A DNA stretch of 64,000 nucleotides from Actinoplanes couchii. GTDB lineage: Bacteria > Actinomycetota > Actinomycetes > Mycobacteriales > Micromonosporaceae. The stretch covers positions 1-64,000 of the forward strand of contig NZ_BOMG01000061.1 of assembly GCF_016862075.1 (NCBI RefSeq), read 5' to 3'. The position numbers and the translations under genes were made by a program. Under the pieces are notes generated by a model. That model was not told where the DNA came from, made no database searches, and saw nothing but the letters and a program-made list of their open reading frames with translations. Shown piece after piece: positions 42,823 through 51,489 of the stretch (the first letter of the stretch is position 1; every line of letters starts with the position of its first letter).

Positions 42823-45204
42823 GGCGGCTGGCGCGAGATCGTCGACGGCCCGTGGCGCCACCTGTGCCCGACCGGCGGTGAGCTGCCCGAACAGGGCTGG
42901 AAAGTGCACATATCGGCCACCCCGGACACGGCCGGCGCGGTGCTCGACGCGGTCTACGGGTGGTGTGCGGCCCGCCGGCTGCCGTTCAAGCACCTGCGGT
43001 CGCCGCGCGAACTGCTCCGGGCCAACGGGAAGTACGCGCCCCGAGGCTCCAGCGGCAAGTTCGTCACCCTCTACCCGGCCGGGGAACAGCAGCTCACCGA
43101 CGTGATCGGCGGGTTGGGGGAGCGGCTCGACGGGCTGCCCGGGCCGTACATCCTCAGCGATCTGCGGATCGGCGCCGGCCCGCTGCACGTGCGGTACGGC
43201 GCGTTCCGGCGGCTGGAGCTCGACGACGGCGACGAGACGCGACCGGCGATCCGGACGCCGGCCGGTGAACTGGCGGAGGATCGGCGGGCGCCCGGGTTCC
43301 ACGTACCGCAGGGGGTGGAACTGCCTGAGGCTCTGCACTGTCATCTCACGCAGCGTGGTCGTGGCGAGTTGCCGTGGAAGATCACCGGGGCGCTGCACTT
43401 CTCCAATGCCGGCGGGGTGTATCGGGCGGAATGCAGCGAAAACGGCGAGATCCTGGTGAAGGAGGCGCGCCCGAACGCGGGTCTGGACGATTCCGGGACC
43501 GATGCCGTGCAGCGGTTGCGGCGGGAGCTTGCCGCGCTGACCGCGCTCGCCGGGATTGCGGGCATTCCGCGGGTGTTCGGGCTGCGGACCGTTTGGGAGC
43601 ATCTGTTCCTGGCGCGGGAGATGCTGCCCGGCGTCACTCTGGGGCGGTGGTTGTCGCGGCACTATCCGCTGGCCGGGAATGCCGATGCGGTGGCCTACCG
43701 GGTGCGGGCCCTGGCCGTCGCGGACCGGCTCGACGATCTGGTGCGGCGGGTGCACGAGCGCGGCTGGGTCTTCGGTGACCTACATCCCGGCAACGTTCTG
43801 ATCGACGATGATGATTGTCCGTCGTTGATCGACGCGGAGCAGGCGTCGCCGATCGGGTCGGGTGTGCGTCCGGCGTTGGCCGCTCCGGGTTTCGCGCGGC
43901 CGGGATTGGCGGGGGTGGATGCCGATCGGTGGGCCCTGGCCGCGATCCGGTTGTGGCTGCTGGTTCCGTTGGCGCCGATGGCCGAGTGTGCTCCCGGGAC
44001 TCGTGCCGGGCACGTGGCGGCTGCGGCTCGCCGGTTCGGGTTGACACGCCCGGCCGCTGACGATCTCCGCACTGATCTGGCGCTTCCCGATCAAGAGCCA
44101 TGCGAGATCACACCCGATTTGCTGGTACGGGCGATCACCGCAAGCGCGACTCCCGAGCGTGACGACAGGTTGTTCCCGGGTGACCCGCAACAGTTCACCG
44201 ACGGTGGCGCCGGGTTCGGTCACGGGGCCGCCGGGGTGTTGTATGCGCTGCACGCGGCGGGTGCCGTCCCGGAACCGGAGCATGTGGACTGGTTGCGGGC
44301 TCACGCCGGGACCGGCCGGTCGGTGCGGGCTCACGGGATTCCCGGCAGGCCGGGGCTGTGGGCGGGCGGGCACGGCACCGCCGTCGTTCTTGATCTTCTC
44401 GGTCATCCGGGTGACGCCGACGAACTGCTGGAACGGTGCGTTCCGTCTCCCGGCCGTCCGCCGCGTCCGGGTCTGGCCGGCGGGTTGTCCGGGATCGCGT
44501 GGGCGCTGATGCGGATCGCTGTGCGGCGCGGTGACGGCCGGTTGCTCGGGCGGGCGCTCGACATGGCCCGGCGGGTGACCGCGCTGTCCGAGGAGGCGGC
44601 GCCGGCGGCCGGGTTGATGCGGGGTTGGACCGGTGCGGCGCTGCTGTACACCGCAGCCTACGAGCAGACCGGGGATTCGTTCTGGCTGGACGCGGCCGGT
44701 GTGGCGCTGCGGCGTGACCTGCGGTTCTGTGTTCCGGTGGAATCGGGTGGCCTGCAGGTGCCCGTGGGGCGCCGGACGCTGCCCTATCTGGATCATGGCA
44801 GTGCCGGGTTGGCGCTGGTCACGTCACGTCTGGCCCGCCATCGCCCGGACGACCCGGTGGTGTCGGCGCTGCCTGACCTGCTGGCCGGTTGCCGGCACAG
44901 TTTTGTCGTCTATCCGGGTCTGATGTCCGGCCGGGCAGGTCTGATTCTGGTGGATCCGCAAGCCGATCCGTCGTCCTTGGACCTGTATGCGACCCCGTTC
45001 GGCGGTGGAACAGCATTTCCGGGTACCACGCTGCGACGTCTTTCCATGGATCTGCACACCGGAACGGCCGGCGTTCTGCTGGCCTTGGTGAGTAGGCAAT
45101 CCGCCACCGCCGATCCCGGATTCACGCGAGCCGCATTCCTGCCGGACGTGACAAGTGCCGGCGTTCTACCAACCTCGGCATCGTCGGCATCCCGCCGACC
45201 CTGA
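42817..45204 (+). CDS. lanKC: class III lanthipeptide synthetase (LanKC), N terminus frameshifted
   Basis: The reading frame gives 795 residues. The order is lyase-like domain (about 1-180; SPRELLRANGKYAPRGSSGKF phosphate-contact region), Ser/Thr kinase domain (about 185-420; GDLHPGNV, SLIDAEQ), and LanC-like cyclase domain (about 430-795; GLAGGLSGIAWAL, LDHGSAGLAL). The cyclase lacks the zinc Cys-Cys-His set, as in class III enzymes. It phosphorylates and eliminates Ser/Thr of the peptide at 45221 and forms lanthionine or labionin rings. The first 33 or so residues lie in another frame. Confidence 0.85.
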   Translation: MPGGWREIVDGPWRHLCPTGGELPEQGWKVHISATPDTAGAVLDAVYGWCAARRLPFKHLRSPRELLRANGKYAPRGSSGKFVTLYPAGEQQLTDVIGGLGERLDGLPGPYILSDLRIGAGPLHVRYGAFRRLELDDGDETRPAIRTPAGELAEDRRAPGFHVPQGVELPEALHCHLTQRGRGELPWKITGALHFSNAGGVYRAECSENGEILVKEARPNAGLDDSGTDAVQRLRRELAALTALAGIAGIPRVFGLRTVWEHLFLAREMLPGVTLGRWLSRHYPLAGNADAVAYRVRALAVADRLDDLVRRVHERGWVFGDLHPGNVLIDDDDCPSLIDAEQASPIGSGVRPALAAPGFARPGLAGVDADRWALAAIRLWLLVPLAPMAECAPGTRAGHVAAAARRFGLTRPAADDLRTDLALPDQEPCEITPDLLVRAITASATPERDDRLFPGDPQQFTDGGAGFGHGAAGVLYALHAAGAVPEPEHVDWLRAHAGTGRSVRAHGIPGRPGLWAGGHGTAVVLDLLGHPGDADELLERCVPSPGRPPRPGLAGGLSGIAWALMRIAVRRGDGRLLGRALDMARRVTALSEEAAPAAGLMRGWTGAALLYTAAYEQTGDSFWLDAAGVALRRDLRFCVPVESGGLQVPVGRRTLPYLDHGSAGLALVTSRLARHRPDDPVVSALPDLLAGCRHSFVVYPGLMSGRAGLILVDPQADPSSLDLYATPFGGGTAFPGTTLRRLSMDLHTGTAGVLLALVSRQSATADPGFTRAAFLPDVTSAGVLPTSASSASRRP

Positions 45205-45220
45205 TGAAAAGGAGAATCAC

Positions 45221-45346
45221 ATGATCGACATCCTCGAACTCCAGGAACTCGAACTGGAGGAGGACGCGAACGACGCTGAGGACGCGGACAACGCCCTCCA
45301 GAGCGTTGTCCAGAGCGCGCTCAGTCTGGTGATCTGCGAGATCTAA
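45221..45346 (+). CDS. lanA: class III lanthipeptide precursor with labionin motif
   Basis: A 41-residue peptide begins MIDILELQELELEEDAND, matching the class III leader motif (L-x-LQxLELE). The C-terminal core has Ser-Ala-Leu-Ser-Leu-Val-Ile-Cys, i.e. Ser-x2-Ser-x3-Cys, exactly the labionin-forming pattern of labyrinthopeptin, with one more Ser upstream. AAAAGGAG precedes the ATG. It lies 16 bp after the synthetase gene; a perfect terminator follows. No transporter or leader protease gene is adjacent. Confidence 0.85.
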   Translation: MIDILELQELELEEDANDAEDADNALQSVVQSALSLVICEI

Positions 45347-45353
45347 CCCGGTA

Positions 45354-45388
45354 GCGGCTGCCCGCCGGTCCGCCCGGCGGGCAGCCGC
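45354..45388 (+). terminator. strong hairpin terminator of the lanthipeptide operon
   Basis: Fifteen bases at 45354-45368 pair perfectly with 45374-45388 around a 5-nt loop, 8 bp after the precursor stop codon. There is no U tract, as usual in high-GC actinomycetes. Confidence 0.8.
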
Positions 45389-45475
45389 CAGCTTCCCGGA
45401 GTTCCAGATCTCCCGCTTTCCGGGTTCCGCCGTCCCGGCCCTGCCTGTTGCTTCCCGTCTCCCCGCCTGCGCCTT

Positions 45476-46081
45476 CTATGTGGGCCAGCTTTTCATCGCG
45501 AATTCGGCCACCTGCTGGAGATCCTCGCGGGTGGCGCCGCCGGCGGCCTGCACGGCGATGCCGTTGGCCACGGTCATGACGTAGCGGGCGAGCACTGCCG
45601 GATCGGTATCCGGCGGCAGGTCACCGTCGTCGGCGGCCTGCCGGAACCGGGTGTGCAGGTAGGCGCGGCCCTCGTCCCGCCAGGCGGCCAGGATGTCCCG
45701 CGCGACCCGCCCGGACTCGCCGGCGGCGAGTGACCCCTGCACGCCGAGGCAGCCGGCCGGGCATCCCAGCAGGGTGGACGCCTGCACGGAGCCGGCGAGG
45801 AACGCTTCGGCCACCTCGCGGGCGGTGTCCTTGGCGAGGGCGCAGGCGACGTACGCCGCGGGGCCTTCGGTGTATCGCTGCAGGGCCTTGCGGAACAGGT
45901 CGTCCTTGTTGCCGAAAGCCGCATACATGCTGGTTTTGGTGATGCCCATGGTGGTGGTCAGGTCGGTCAGGCTGGCGCCCTCGTAGCCCCGCTCCCAGAA
46001 CAGCAGCATGGCCCGGTGCAGGGCGGCGTCGGTGTCGAAGCCCCGGGGCCGGCCCATCGGCACCTTGCGTGTCACATCCAC
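45476..46081 (-). CDS. TetR-family transcriptional regulator
   Basis: The 201-residue protein has the TetR helix-turn-helix (AMLLFWERGYEGASLTDLT, GITKTSMYAAFGNKDDLFRKAL) and a ligand domain of the AcrR/TetR_C type with CPAGCLGVQG, common in regulators of SDR or quinone genes. It is divergent from the SDR gene at 46189. A start eight codons further in (46057) is possible. Confidence 0.88.
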   Translation of the reverse strand: MDVTRKVPMGRPRGFDTDAALHRAMLLFWERGYEGASLTDLTTTMGITKTSMYAAFGNKDDLFRKALQRYTEGPAAYVACALAKDTAREVAEAFLAGSVQASTLLGCPAGCLGVQGSLAAGESGRVARDILAAWRDEGRAYLHTRFRQAADDGDLPPDTDPAVLARYVMTVANGIAVQAAGGATREDLQQVAEFAMKSWPT

Positions 46082-46103
46082 CCCGCGATCCTACCCCTTC
46101 TGT

Positions 46104-46149
46104 ACCGACCGGATCGGAACTGCTACGGTCGACTTCAGTACCGATCGGT
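46104..46149. promoter_or_regulatory. two palindromic operator candidates between TetR and SDR
   Basis: ACCGATCGGT at 46140-46149 is a perfect 10-bp palindrome within GTACCGATCGGTGC. A weaker copy, CCGA-N5-TCGG, lies around 46105-46117. Both sit in the 107-bp gap between the divergent genes and resemble TetR operators. Confidence 0.5.
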
Positions 46150-46188
46150 GCCGAAGTTTCAGCAGTTAGTAATCCTGGAGGCAGAGCC

Positions 46189-46941
46189 ATGCGCAGATTC
46201 GAAGGCAAGACCGCAGTGATCACCGGTGGCGGCACCCGGGGCATCGGGCGGGCCACCGCGGCCCGGCTCGCCGCCGAGGGCGCGCACGTCTTCATCACCG
46301 GCCGCCGCAAGACCGAACTCGACGAGGCTGTCGAGATCCTCGGTGCGGAATCGGTCACCGCGGTCCAGGGCGACATCACCGACCCGGCCGACCTGGACCG
46401 GCTCTACGGCATCGTCCGCGAGCGAGGCCGGGGTCTCGACGTGCTGTTCGCCAACGCGGCACACGCCTCGTTCGCCACCATCGAGACGATCACCGAGGAG
46501 GACCTCGACCGGGTGTTCGCCGTCAACGTCAAGGGCACCATGCTCACCGTGCAGAAGGCGTTGCCGCTGCTCAACAAGGGTGCGTCGGTGATCCTGAACG
46601 CGTCCACCGCTGCCGACAACGCCACCGCCGCCTTCGGCGCCTACGCGGCGAGCAAAGCCGCAGTCCGATCCTTTGCCCGTACGTGGGCCAACGAACTCGT
46701 CGGCCGCGGCATCCGGGTCAACGCGATCTCACCCGGCCCGACCGACACCAACGGCATCGAGGAGCTCGTCGGCCCCGCCGGCGCCGCCGCCTTCAAGGAC
46801 CGCGAAGGCGCCCGGATCGCCATCGGCCGCATCGGGCAGCCCGAAGAGGTAGCCGCCGCGGTGGCGTTCCTGGCCTCGGACGACAGCAGCTTCATGCTGG
46901 GCGCCAACCTGTACGTCGACGGTGGTGAGAACCAGATCTAG
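46189..46941 (+). CDS. SDR-family oxidoreductase
   Basis: The 250-residue classical SDR has cofactor motif TGGGTRGIG, the NAxA strand (FANAAHASF), catalytic Ser in ILNAST and YAASK. The C-terminal GQPEEVAAAVAFLASDDSSF segment is standard. GGAGG precedes the ATG 46189. Regulated in all likelihood by the divergent TetR. Confidence 0.9.
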   Translation: MRRFEGKTAVITGGGTRGIGRATAARLAAEGAHVFITGRRKTELDEAVEILGAESVTAVQGDITDPADLDRLYGIVRERGRGLDVLFANAAHASFATIETITEEDLDRVFAVNVKGTMLTVQKALPLLNKGASVILNASTAADNATAAFGAYAASKAAVRSFARTWANELVGRGIRVNAISPGPTDTNGIEELVGPAGAAAFKDREGARIAIGRIGQPEEVAAAVAFLASDDSSFMLGANLYVDGGENQI

Positions 46942-47106
46942 CGCCCGATGCGCGCCGCCGGTGGCCCACCGGGGCGTACCGTGAAAGCGGATGCGTCGCG
47001 TCGGGTTGCCGATCTCCGAGCCTGAGGGATCCCCATCTCGGCATCGCCCACATCACGGGCGATCAGCACGAGATCATGACCCCTCACTCCGGAGGACCTC
47101 CGCACC

Positions 47107-48150
47107 ATGCACACCGACGTCTCCTGGGCCATCGCCCCTCTCCACATAGTGACCGGCCCGGTGACCACCACCCCGGTGGTCCCCGGCCCGTCCCTCCCCA
47201 CCCCACCCGCTTCCACCCTGACTGTTTCCAGCCCGCCCGTTTCCACCCTGACTGTTTCCAGCCCGCCCGTTTCCAGCCCGGCTCCCGCGGGCCCCGCTCT
47301 CTCCAGCCCTGCGCCCGCCGGTTCAACACTCACAGGCCCTACTCCCTCCATCCCGGTGCCCACCGGATCAGCACCCACGGGCCCGGCACCCGCGAGCCCT
47401 GCTCTCTCCAGCCCTGCTCTCTCCAGCCCGGTGTCCGCCGGTTCAACACTCACGGGCCCCGTACTCGCCGGCTCAACACCCACGGGCCCTGCGCCCGCCG
47501 GCTCAGCCCCCGCGGGCTCTGTTTCGGTCGACCCGGCTGTCGCCAGCCGGACTCCGGCCGGGCCAGCGGGAACCGGCTCTGTTCACGTCGAGTCGACTCT
47601 TGTCGGCCCGATTTCAACAGGCCCAGCGCCTACCGGCTCCGTTTCCATCAGGCCAGTTCCTGCTGGCCTAATGGTCGGCAGCCCGGTCCCTGCCGGCCCG
47701 GCAGTGAACGGCCCGGCAGTGAACGGCCCGGTAAGGATCGGCCCGATGGGCACTAGTCGGGGCGTGCTCGTCTCGGAGCTGGCCGACCAGTTTGCTGAAA
47801 GCTCATTCCCCGACCAGTTTGCTGAAAGCCCAGAGACCGCCGGCTCGAGGACTGCCGACCGGACTGCCGGTTCCGTCGTGGTCATCGCGATCACCGGCGA
47901 GATGGACCGTGACAACTGCGCCGAAGCGCGGGTAGCCGTCGGCGAGGTCCTGTACCGGGACACCCCGGACCGCATCGACCTGGACCTGAGCCAGGTCACG
48001 TTCCTCGACTCGGCCGGAATCCGGTCCTTGCTGCTGTGCCGCCACGACGCCCGCTCGCGTGGTTGCGAGCTGAGCATCACGGCAGTCCACCCGCACGTGC
48101 ATCAGGTATTAGCCATCACCGGCCTCCTGGACGAGTTCGGTCTGAACTGA
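47107..48150 (+). CDS. STAS anti-sigma factor antagonist with long low-complexity N terminus
   Basis: The last 105 residues or so are a STAS domain (VVVIAITGEMDRDNCAE, LDLSQVTFLDSAGIRSLLL) with the phosphorylatable Ser in DSAGI, as in RsbV/SpoIIAA-like proteins. The 47107 start (GGAGG upstream) gives 347 residues, of which about 210 are Pro/Ser/Thr/Ala/Gly repeats. ATG 47746, with AAGGA eight bases upstream, would give a 134-residue protein of normal length. Either may be real. Confidence 0.72.
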   Translation: MHTDVSWAIAPLHIVTGPVTTTPVVPGPSLPTPPASTLTVSSPPVSTLTVSSPPVSSPAPAGPALSSPAPAGSTLTGPTPSIPVPTGSAPTGPAPASPALSSPALSSPVSAGSTLTGPVLAGSTPTGPAPAGSAPAGSVSVDPAVASRTPAGPAGTGSVHVESTLVGPISTGPAPTGSVSIRPVPAGLMVGSPVPAGPAVNGPAVNGPVRIGPMGTSRGVLVSELADQFAESSFPDQFAESPETAGSRTADRTAGSVVVIAITGEMDRDNCAEARVAVGEVLYRDTPDRIDLDLSQVTFLDSAGIRSLLLCRHDARSRGCELSITAVHPHVHQVLAITGLLDEFGLN

Positions 48151-48204
48151 CCCGCACATATCCGGGCGCAAGCCATCCCCACCCACCCGGCGGTGTCGGA
48201 CAAG

Positions 48205-48279
48205 CCATCCACCCGGCGGTGTCCTACAGCCATCCACCCGGCGGTGTCCTACAGCCATCCACCCCGCGGTGTCCAACAA
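48205..48279. repeat. 25-bp tandem repeat, three copies
   Basis: Units start at 48205, 48230 and 48255, the first two identical, with a partial related unit just upstream (from about 48180) and another near 48331. It follows the STAS gene stop at 48150. Confidence 0.85.
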
Positions 48280-48370
48280 AGCCAGCCACCTGCACCCCGC
48301 TCCTGACCGCCCCGGCCTATGCCACCCCTACCCACCCGGCGGTATCCAACAGTTGTCGCCCTCTGTGCCC

Positions 48371-48508
48371 GGCACACCGTTCCGGCGACGTGAGCCTCAG
48401 CGCCTGGCACCGTCGCGGCGGTGGGAGCCTCACAGCGCCCGGCACCGTCCCGGCGGCGGGAGCCTCGCAGCGCCCGGCATCGCCCTGGTGGCGTGGGCCT
48501 CAACGGTC
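48371..48508. repeat. 35-bp tandem repeat, about four copies
   Basis: Units begin at 48371, 48406, 48441 and 48476, each opening GGCAYCG or similar and containing GAGCCTC or GGCCTC. The stretch 48151-48774 contains no gene I can support and is mostly such repeats. Confidence 0.8.
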
Positions 48509-48628
48509 CACGACTCTCGATTCTCCTTCCGTTTTCAGCCTTCACTGCGGAAACAGCCGAGTCCAGATCGGCGGCCGCCACTGTGACCCGTTGACCTGTT
48601 TCGAGCTGTCCGGTGGCGATTCCGTGAA

Positions 48629-48680
48629 CCGGAGCCCCGCGCCCAACTGCCCCACCGGAGCCCCGCGCCCAACTGCCCCA
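48629..48680. repeat. 26-bp direct duplication
   Basis: Two identical 26-bp units occupy 48629-48654 and 48655-48680, in the same gene-free stretch upstream of the cupin gene. Confidence 0.88.
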
Positions 48681-48774
48681 AGTGCGCAACTCCTCCTGGT
48701 GCAGGACTTCAGTCCCGCCGCGATCGGGCCATTCGGCGGCGGTGGTACCGGGTCCACGGTGTCAGGCTCCCCAT

Positions 48775-49098
48775 ATGAACCTGACCGAGCTGGCCGGCCA
48801 GCATCTCGACATCGCCCGGGCGGCGACTTCCGGGCGCAGCGCCCACACCGTGCACGGCGGCCAGGGCACCCGGCTGCGGCAGGTACTGATCGCTCTGGCC
48901 GAAGGCCGTGGACTCGACGAACACGAAAGTCCCGGCGAGGCAACCCTGCACGTATTGCACGGACACGTCCGCTTGATCGTCGGCGCGACCACCACCGACG
49001 GCGTCGCCGGCGACCTGATCGTGATCCCCGACGCCAGACACGCTCTGGACGCCTTGGCCGACAGTGCGGTCCTGCTCAGCGTGGCCCCAGGGGTTTGA
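48775..49098 (+). CDS. small cupin-fold protein
   Basis: The 107-residue protein has the two-motif cupin layout: HESPGEATLHVLHGHVRL for the first strand pair and GDLIVIPDARHALDALADS for the second. Metal-ligand histidines are only partly conserved. It resembles stand-alone cupins that follow redox or stress genes. ATG 48775; no strong RBS. Confidence 0.75.
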   Translation: MNLTELAGQHLDIARAATSGRSAHTVHGGQGTRLRQVLIALAEGRGLDEHESPGEATLHVLHGHVRLIVGATTTDGVAGDLIVIPDARHALDALADSAVLLSVAPGV

Positions 49099-49152
49099 TC
49101 CCGGGGTGTACGAGCCTCCTCCCCGGGTACCCGACCCATGAAGGAGGCCACC

Positions 49153-49305
49153 ATGAAGATCCGAGAACCAGCACAACAGCCAGACATCAAACAACAGCCA
49201 GACATCGAACGCCCCATCGACTTGAACGACAACCCAGTGCAGAAACACCCCAAGCCCGACGAGCAACAACCAGAAACACCAACTCCTCCAGAGCCCACAG
49301 ACTGA
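49153..49305 (+). CDS. 50-residue Gln/Pro-rich small protein
   Basis: The reading frame begins MKIREPAQQPDIKQQPDIER and ends in PTPPEPTD; it has an AAGGAGG motif six bases before the ATG. Codon use (CAA, ACA, CCA) is AT-richer than its neighbours. The product is likely disordered. It lies 54 bp after the cupin gene and may be translated with it. No family recognised. Confidence 0.5.
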   Translation: MKIREPAQQPDIKQQPDIERPIDLNDNPVQKHPKPDEQQPETPTPPEPTD

Positions 49306-49650
49306 CCCGACCCGCAGGGCCCACAGACTGACCCGCAGAGCAGGCGGATCGACCGGCAGAGCCCGCAGAGTCTGCAGAGTTCACAGGCTGTTTCGGCGAG
49401 CCCGCAGGCTGTTCAGCGAGCCGACAGACTGATCCTCGAGCAGTCTCCGCGAGCAGTCACAGGTCAGCCCCATCGCACCAGCCCGGTGGTCGCGGGACGG
49501 TCTGGTGAATCGCCTGCGTCGCGTGGAACCGACGGTGGTCATTGGTGCGTTTGTGGAGTTGTGCGGCGTACCGAAAAGTGGTTTGGAGTGCCTCCGTCGA
49601 ACCGTGTGTCGGTCGCATCGCGTGACCGCCTCGCCTGCCGGGGTTGGGTG
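49306..49650. other. intergenic stretch with degenerate direct repeats
   Basis: Degenerate copies of CCCACAGACTGACCC and related CAGAGCC-type units run from about 49293 to 49435; nothing gene-like was seen up to the stop of the SDR gene at 49651. Confidence 0.6.
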
Positions 49651-50373
49651 TCAGAACGGGAGTTGTCGCATGTCGTCGGCGAAGACGCAGCCGGTGGGGC
49701 CGTCGTCGGGGAGGGTGGCCAGGGTGACGCTGACCGTGGCGCCGACGACGGCCGTGCGGTCGCCGGTGTGGCGGGTCAGGTCGGTGGCGCAGTGGCCGGG
49801 GATCGCGGCGTTGATCTTTACGGGGGTGTCCTTGAGCTCCTTCGCATACATGACGGTGGCCATGTTCACCGCCGTCTTGGACGCCGGGTAGACGATTGCC
49901 GCCATCGCCGACAGCGGGTTCGTGGGGTCGGTCATGGAGGTGAAGGAGCCGACCTCGCTGGAGACGTTGACGATTCGTGCGGACTTCGACGCGCGCAGCA
50001 GTGGCAGGAATGCATTCGTCACCGCGACCAGACCGAAGACGTTCGTCTCGAACACCTCCTGCAACGCCTCTCGGGTGGCCTCGCTCGGGCCGCCGCGTGA
50101 TCCGACGACACTGCCGGTGATGCCGGCGTTGTTCACCAGCACGTCGAGCCGGCCGTAGTCGTCGGTCACCAGCTCGGCGGCCTGGGCGATCGAGGCGTCG
50201 TCGGTCACGTCGATCTGAATCGCCACCGCACCCGGCAGTTGGGCCGCCGCCTTCTCGCCGCGGGCCAGGTCGCGCGAACCCACCAGCACGGTCATGCCGC
50301 GCTCGGCGAGCAGCCGTGCGGTCTCGAATCCGATTCCTTTGTTGGCGCCGGTCACCAGCGCGATCGTGTTCAT
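49651..50373 (-). CDS. SDR-family oxidoreductase
   Basis: The 240-residue protein has TGANKGIG, NNAG, SSEVG and YPASK catalytic segments in order, as in carbonyl-reductase-like SDRs. It is divergent from an XRE regulator, 101 bp apart, with an inverted repeat between them. Confidence 0.9.
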   Translation of the reverse strand: MNTIALVTGANKGIGFETARLLAERGMTVLVGSRDLARGEKAAAQLPGAVAIQIDVTDDASIAQAAELVTDDYGRLDVLVNNAGITGSVVGSRGGPSEATREALQEVFETNVFGLVAVTNAFLPLLRASKSARIVNVSSEVGSFTSMTDPTNPLSAMAAIVYPASKTAVNMATVMYAKELKDTPVKINAAIPGHCATDLTRHTGDRTAVVGATVSVTLATLPDDGPTGCVFADDMRQLPF

Positions 50374-50423
50374 ACGGCGATGATGTCCGCGTTTCGCGAC
50401 GGCAGGCAGGGACCAGTTGATGC

Positions 50424-50440
50424 TGGTATAAGCAGTACCA
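50424..50440. promoter_or_regulatory. inverted repeat TGGTA-N7-TACCA between SDR and XRE genes
   Basis: TGGTA at 50424-50428 and TACCA at 50436-50440 form a perfect inverted repeat in the divergent promoter region, a candidate operator for the XRE protein encoded at 50475. Confidence 0.45.
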
Positions 50441-50474
50441 CCCTAAGCGATCCGGGACGGGGCATCCTTGGGCC

Positions 50475-51302
50475 ATGGAGAGGGCGGAGCTGGCAGCATT
50501 CCTTCGATCACGGCGCGTCCGTCTGCAGCCTGCCGATGTCGGGCTGCCCGATGGCACTCGTCGTCGCACCCCGGGTCTGCGGCGTCAGGAGGTCGCACAG
50601 CTGGCGGGCATGTCGATCGACTACTTGGTGCGCCTCGAGCAGGGGCGCGGTCCGAACCCATCCCGGCAGATCCTGGCCTCGCTCAGCCGGGCGCTGTTGC
50701 TCGATCGCGACGAGCGTGACTATCTGTTCCGGGTGGCCGGTGTCGAGCCACCGGCGGTCGACGCTCCCTCGCCGGATGTCGCCCCAGCGATCCGTTGCCT
50801 GCTCGACAGTCTGTACGGGGTGCCCGCCTACGTGGTCGACGTCAAGTACGAGATCCTCGCCTGGAACAACCTGGCCACCCATGTGATGGGCGACCTACTG
50901 ACCCCCGATCGCGCCGACCGCAACATGATCCGATGGCTGTTCGGGCACCCGCTCACGGCTGAGCACTGGGACAGCGAGTCGGCCGACGCGTTCACCCGGT
51001 CGACGGTTGCCGACCTGCGCGCGTCCTATGCACGTCATCCCGGCGACCCGGGTTTGTCCGCCCTGGTCACCGAGATGTTGGGCACGTCGCCACCGTTCGC
51101 CGCGATGTGGGCCGAGCACGATGTCGAGGTCCGCCGCCGCATCATCAAACGGGTGCAGTCGGCGCGGCTCGGCGAGTTGGAGTACGAGTGTCAGGTCCTG
51201 CATCTGCCGGACACCTCCCAGCGGCTGATCACCTACTGCTCCGAGCCCGGTTCCCCGACGCACACCTTGTTCAACACCCTGACGCCTGCTCTGCGGCTCT
51301 GA
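50475..51302 (+). CDS. XRE-family regulator with MmyB-like ligand domain
   Basis: The 275-residue protein has an N-terminal XRE helix-turn-helix (PGLRRQEVAQLAGMSIDYLVRLEQGRG, given as motif limits only) and the MmyB-like C-terminal domain (YEILAWNNLA, NMIRWLF, ASYARHPGDP). This class is typical of actinobacteria and usually controls an adjacent, often divergent, SDR gene, as here. Confidence 0.88.
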   Translation: MERAELAAFLRSRRVRLQPADVGLPDGTRRRTPGLRRQEVAQLAGMSIDYLVRLEQGRGPNPSRQILASLSRALLLDRDERDYLFRVAGVEPPAVDAPSPDVAPAIRCLLDSLYGVPAYVVDVKYEILAWNNLATHVMGDLLTPDRADRNMIRWLFGHPLTAEHWDSESADAFTRSTVADLRASYARHPGDPGLSALVTEMLGTSPPFAAMWAEHDVEVRRRIIKRVQSARLGELEYECQVLHLPDTSQRLITYCSEPGSPTHTLFNTLTPALRL

Positions 51303-51489
51303 AATCGGTCGGCTGCTCCCGGCGTCGATAGGAAGGCGGTGATTCTTCGTAGCTCGCTCGGTTCGAGTTCAGTGGGTGGTGCGTACCCCGAACGGGGTCA
51401 TGAACCGCCGAGTGGATCCGGGACGGCATGTCCCCGAAGGGAAAGCGCCGTAAGATTCGGTCGACGCCTTCAGCAGTGAGGGACCACCC

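Noticed and set aside
42698..43105. A 135-codon frame overlapping the start of the lanthipeptide synthetase read as a separate gene
   Set aside because: Its first third is the true synthetase N terminus and the rest is an out-of-frame continuation past the 11-bp duplication.
47076..47756. Alternative long frames on both strands over the STAS prefix region (for example 46938-47483 minus)
   Set aside because: Their compositions mirror the repeats of the STAS prefix in other frames; no motif, RBS or conservation signal supports them.
48036..49331. A 431-codon plus-strand frame across the repeat patch and cupin gene
   Set aside because: It is built from tandem repeats and runs out of frame with the recognisable cupin protein at 48775.
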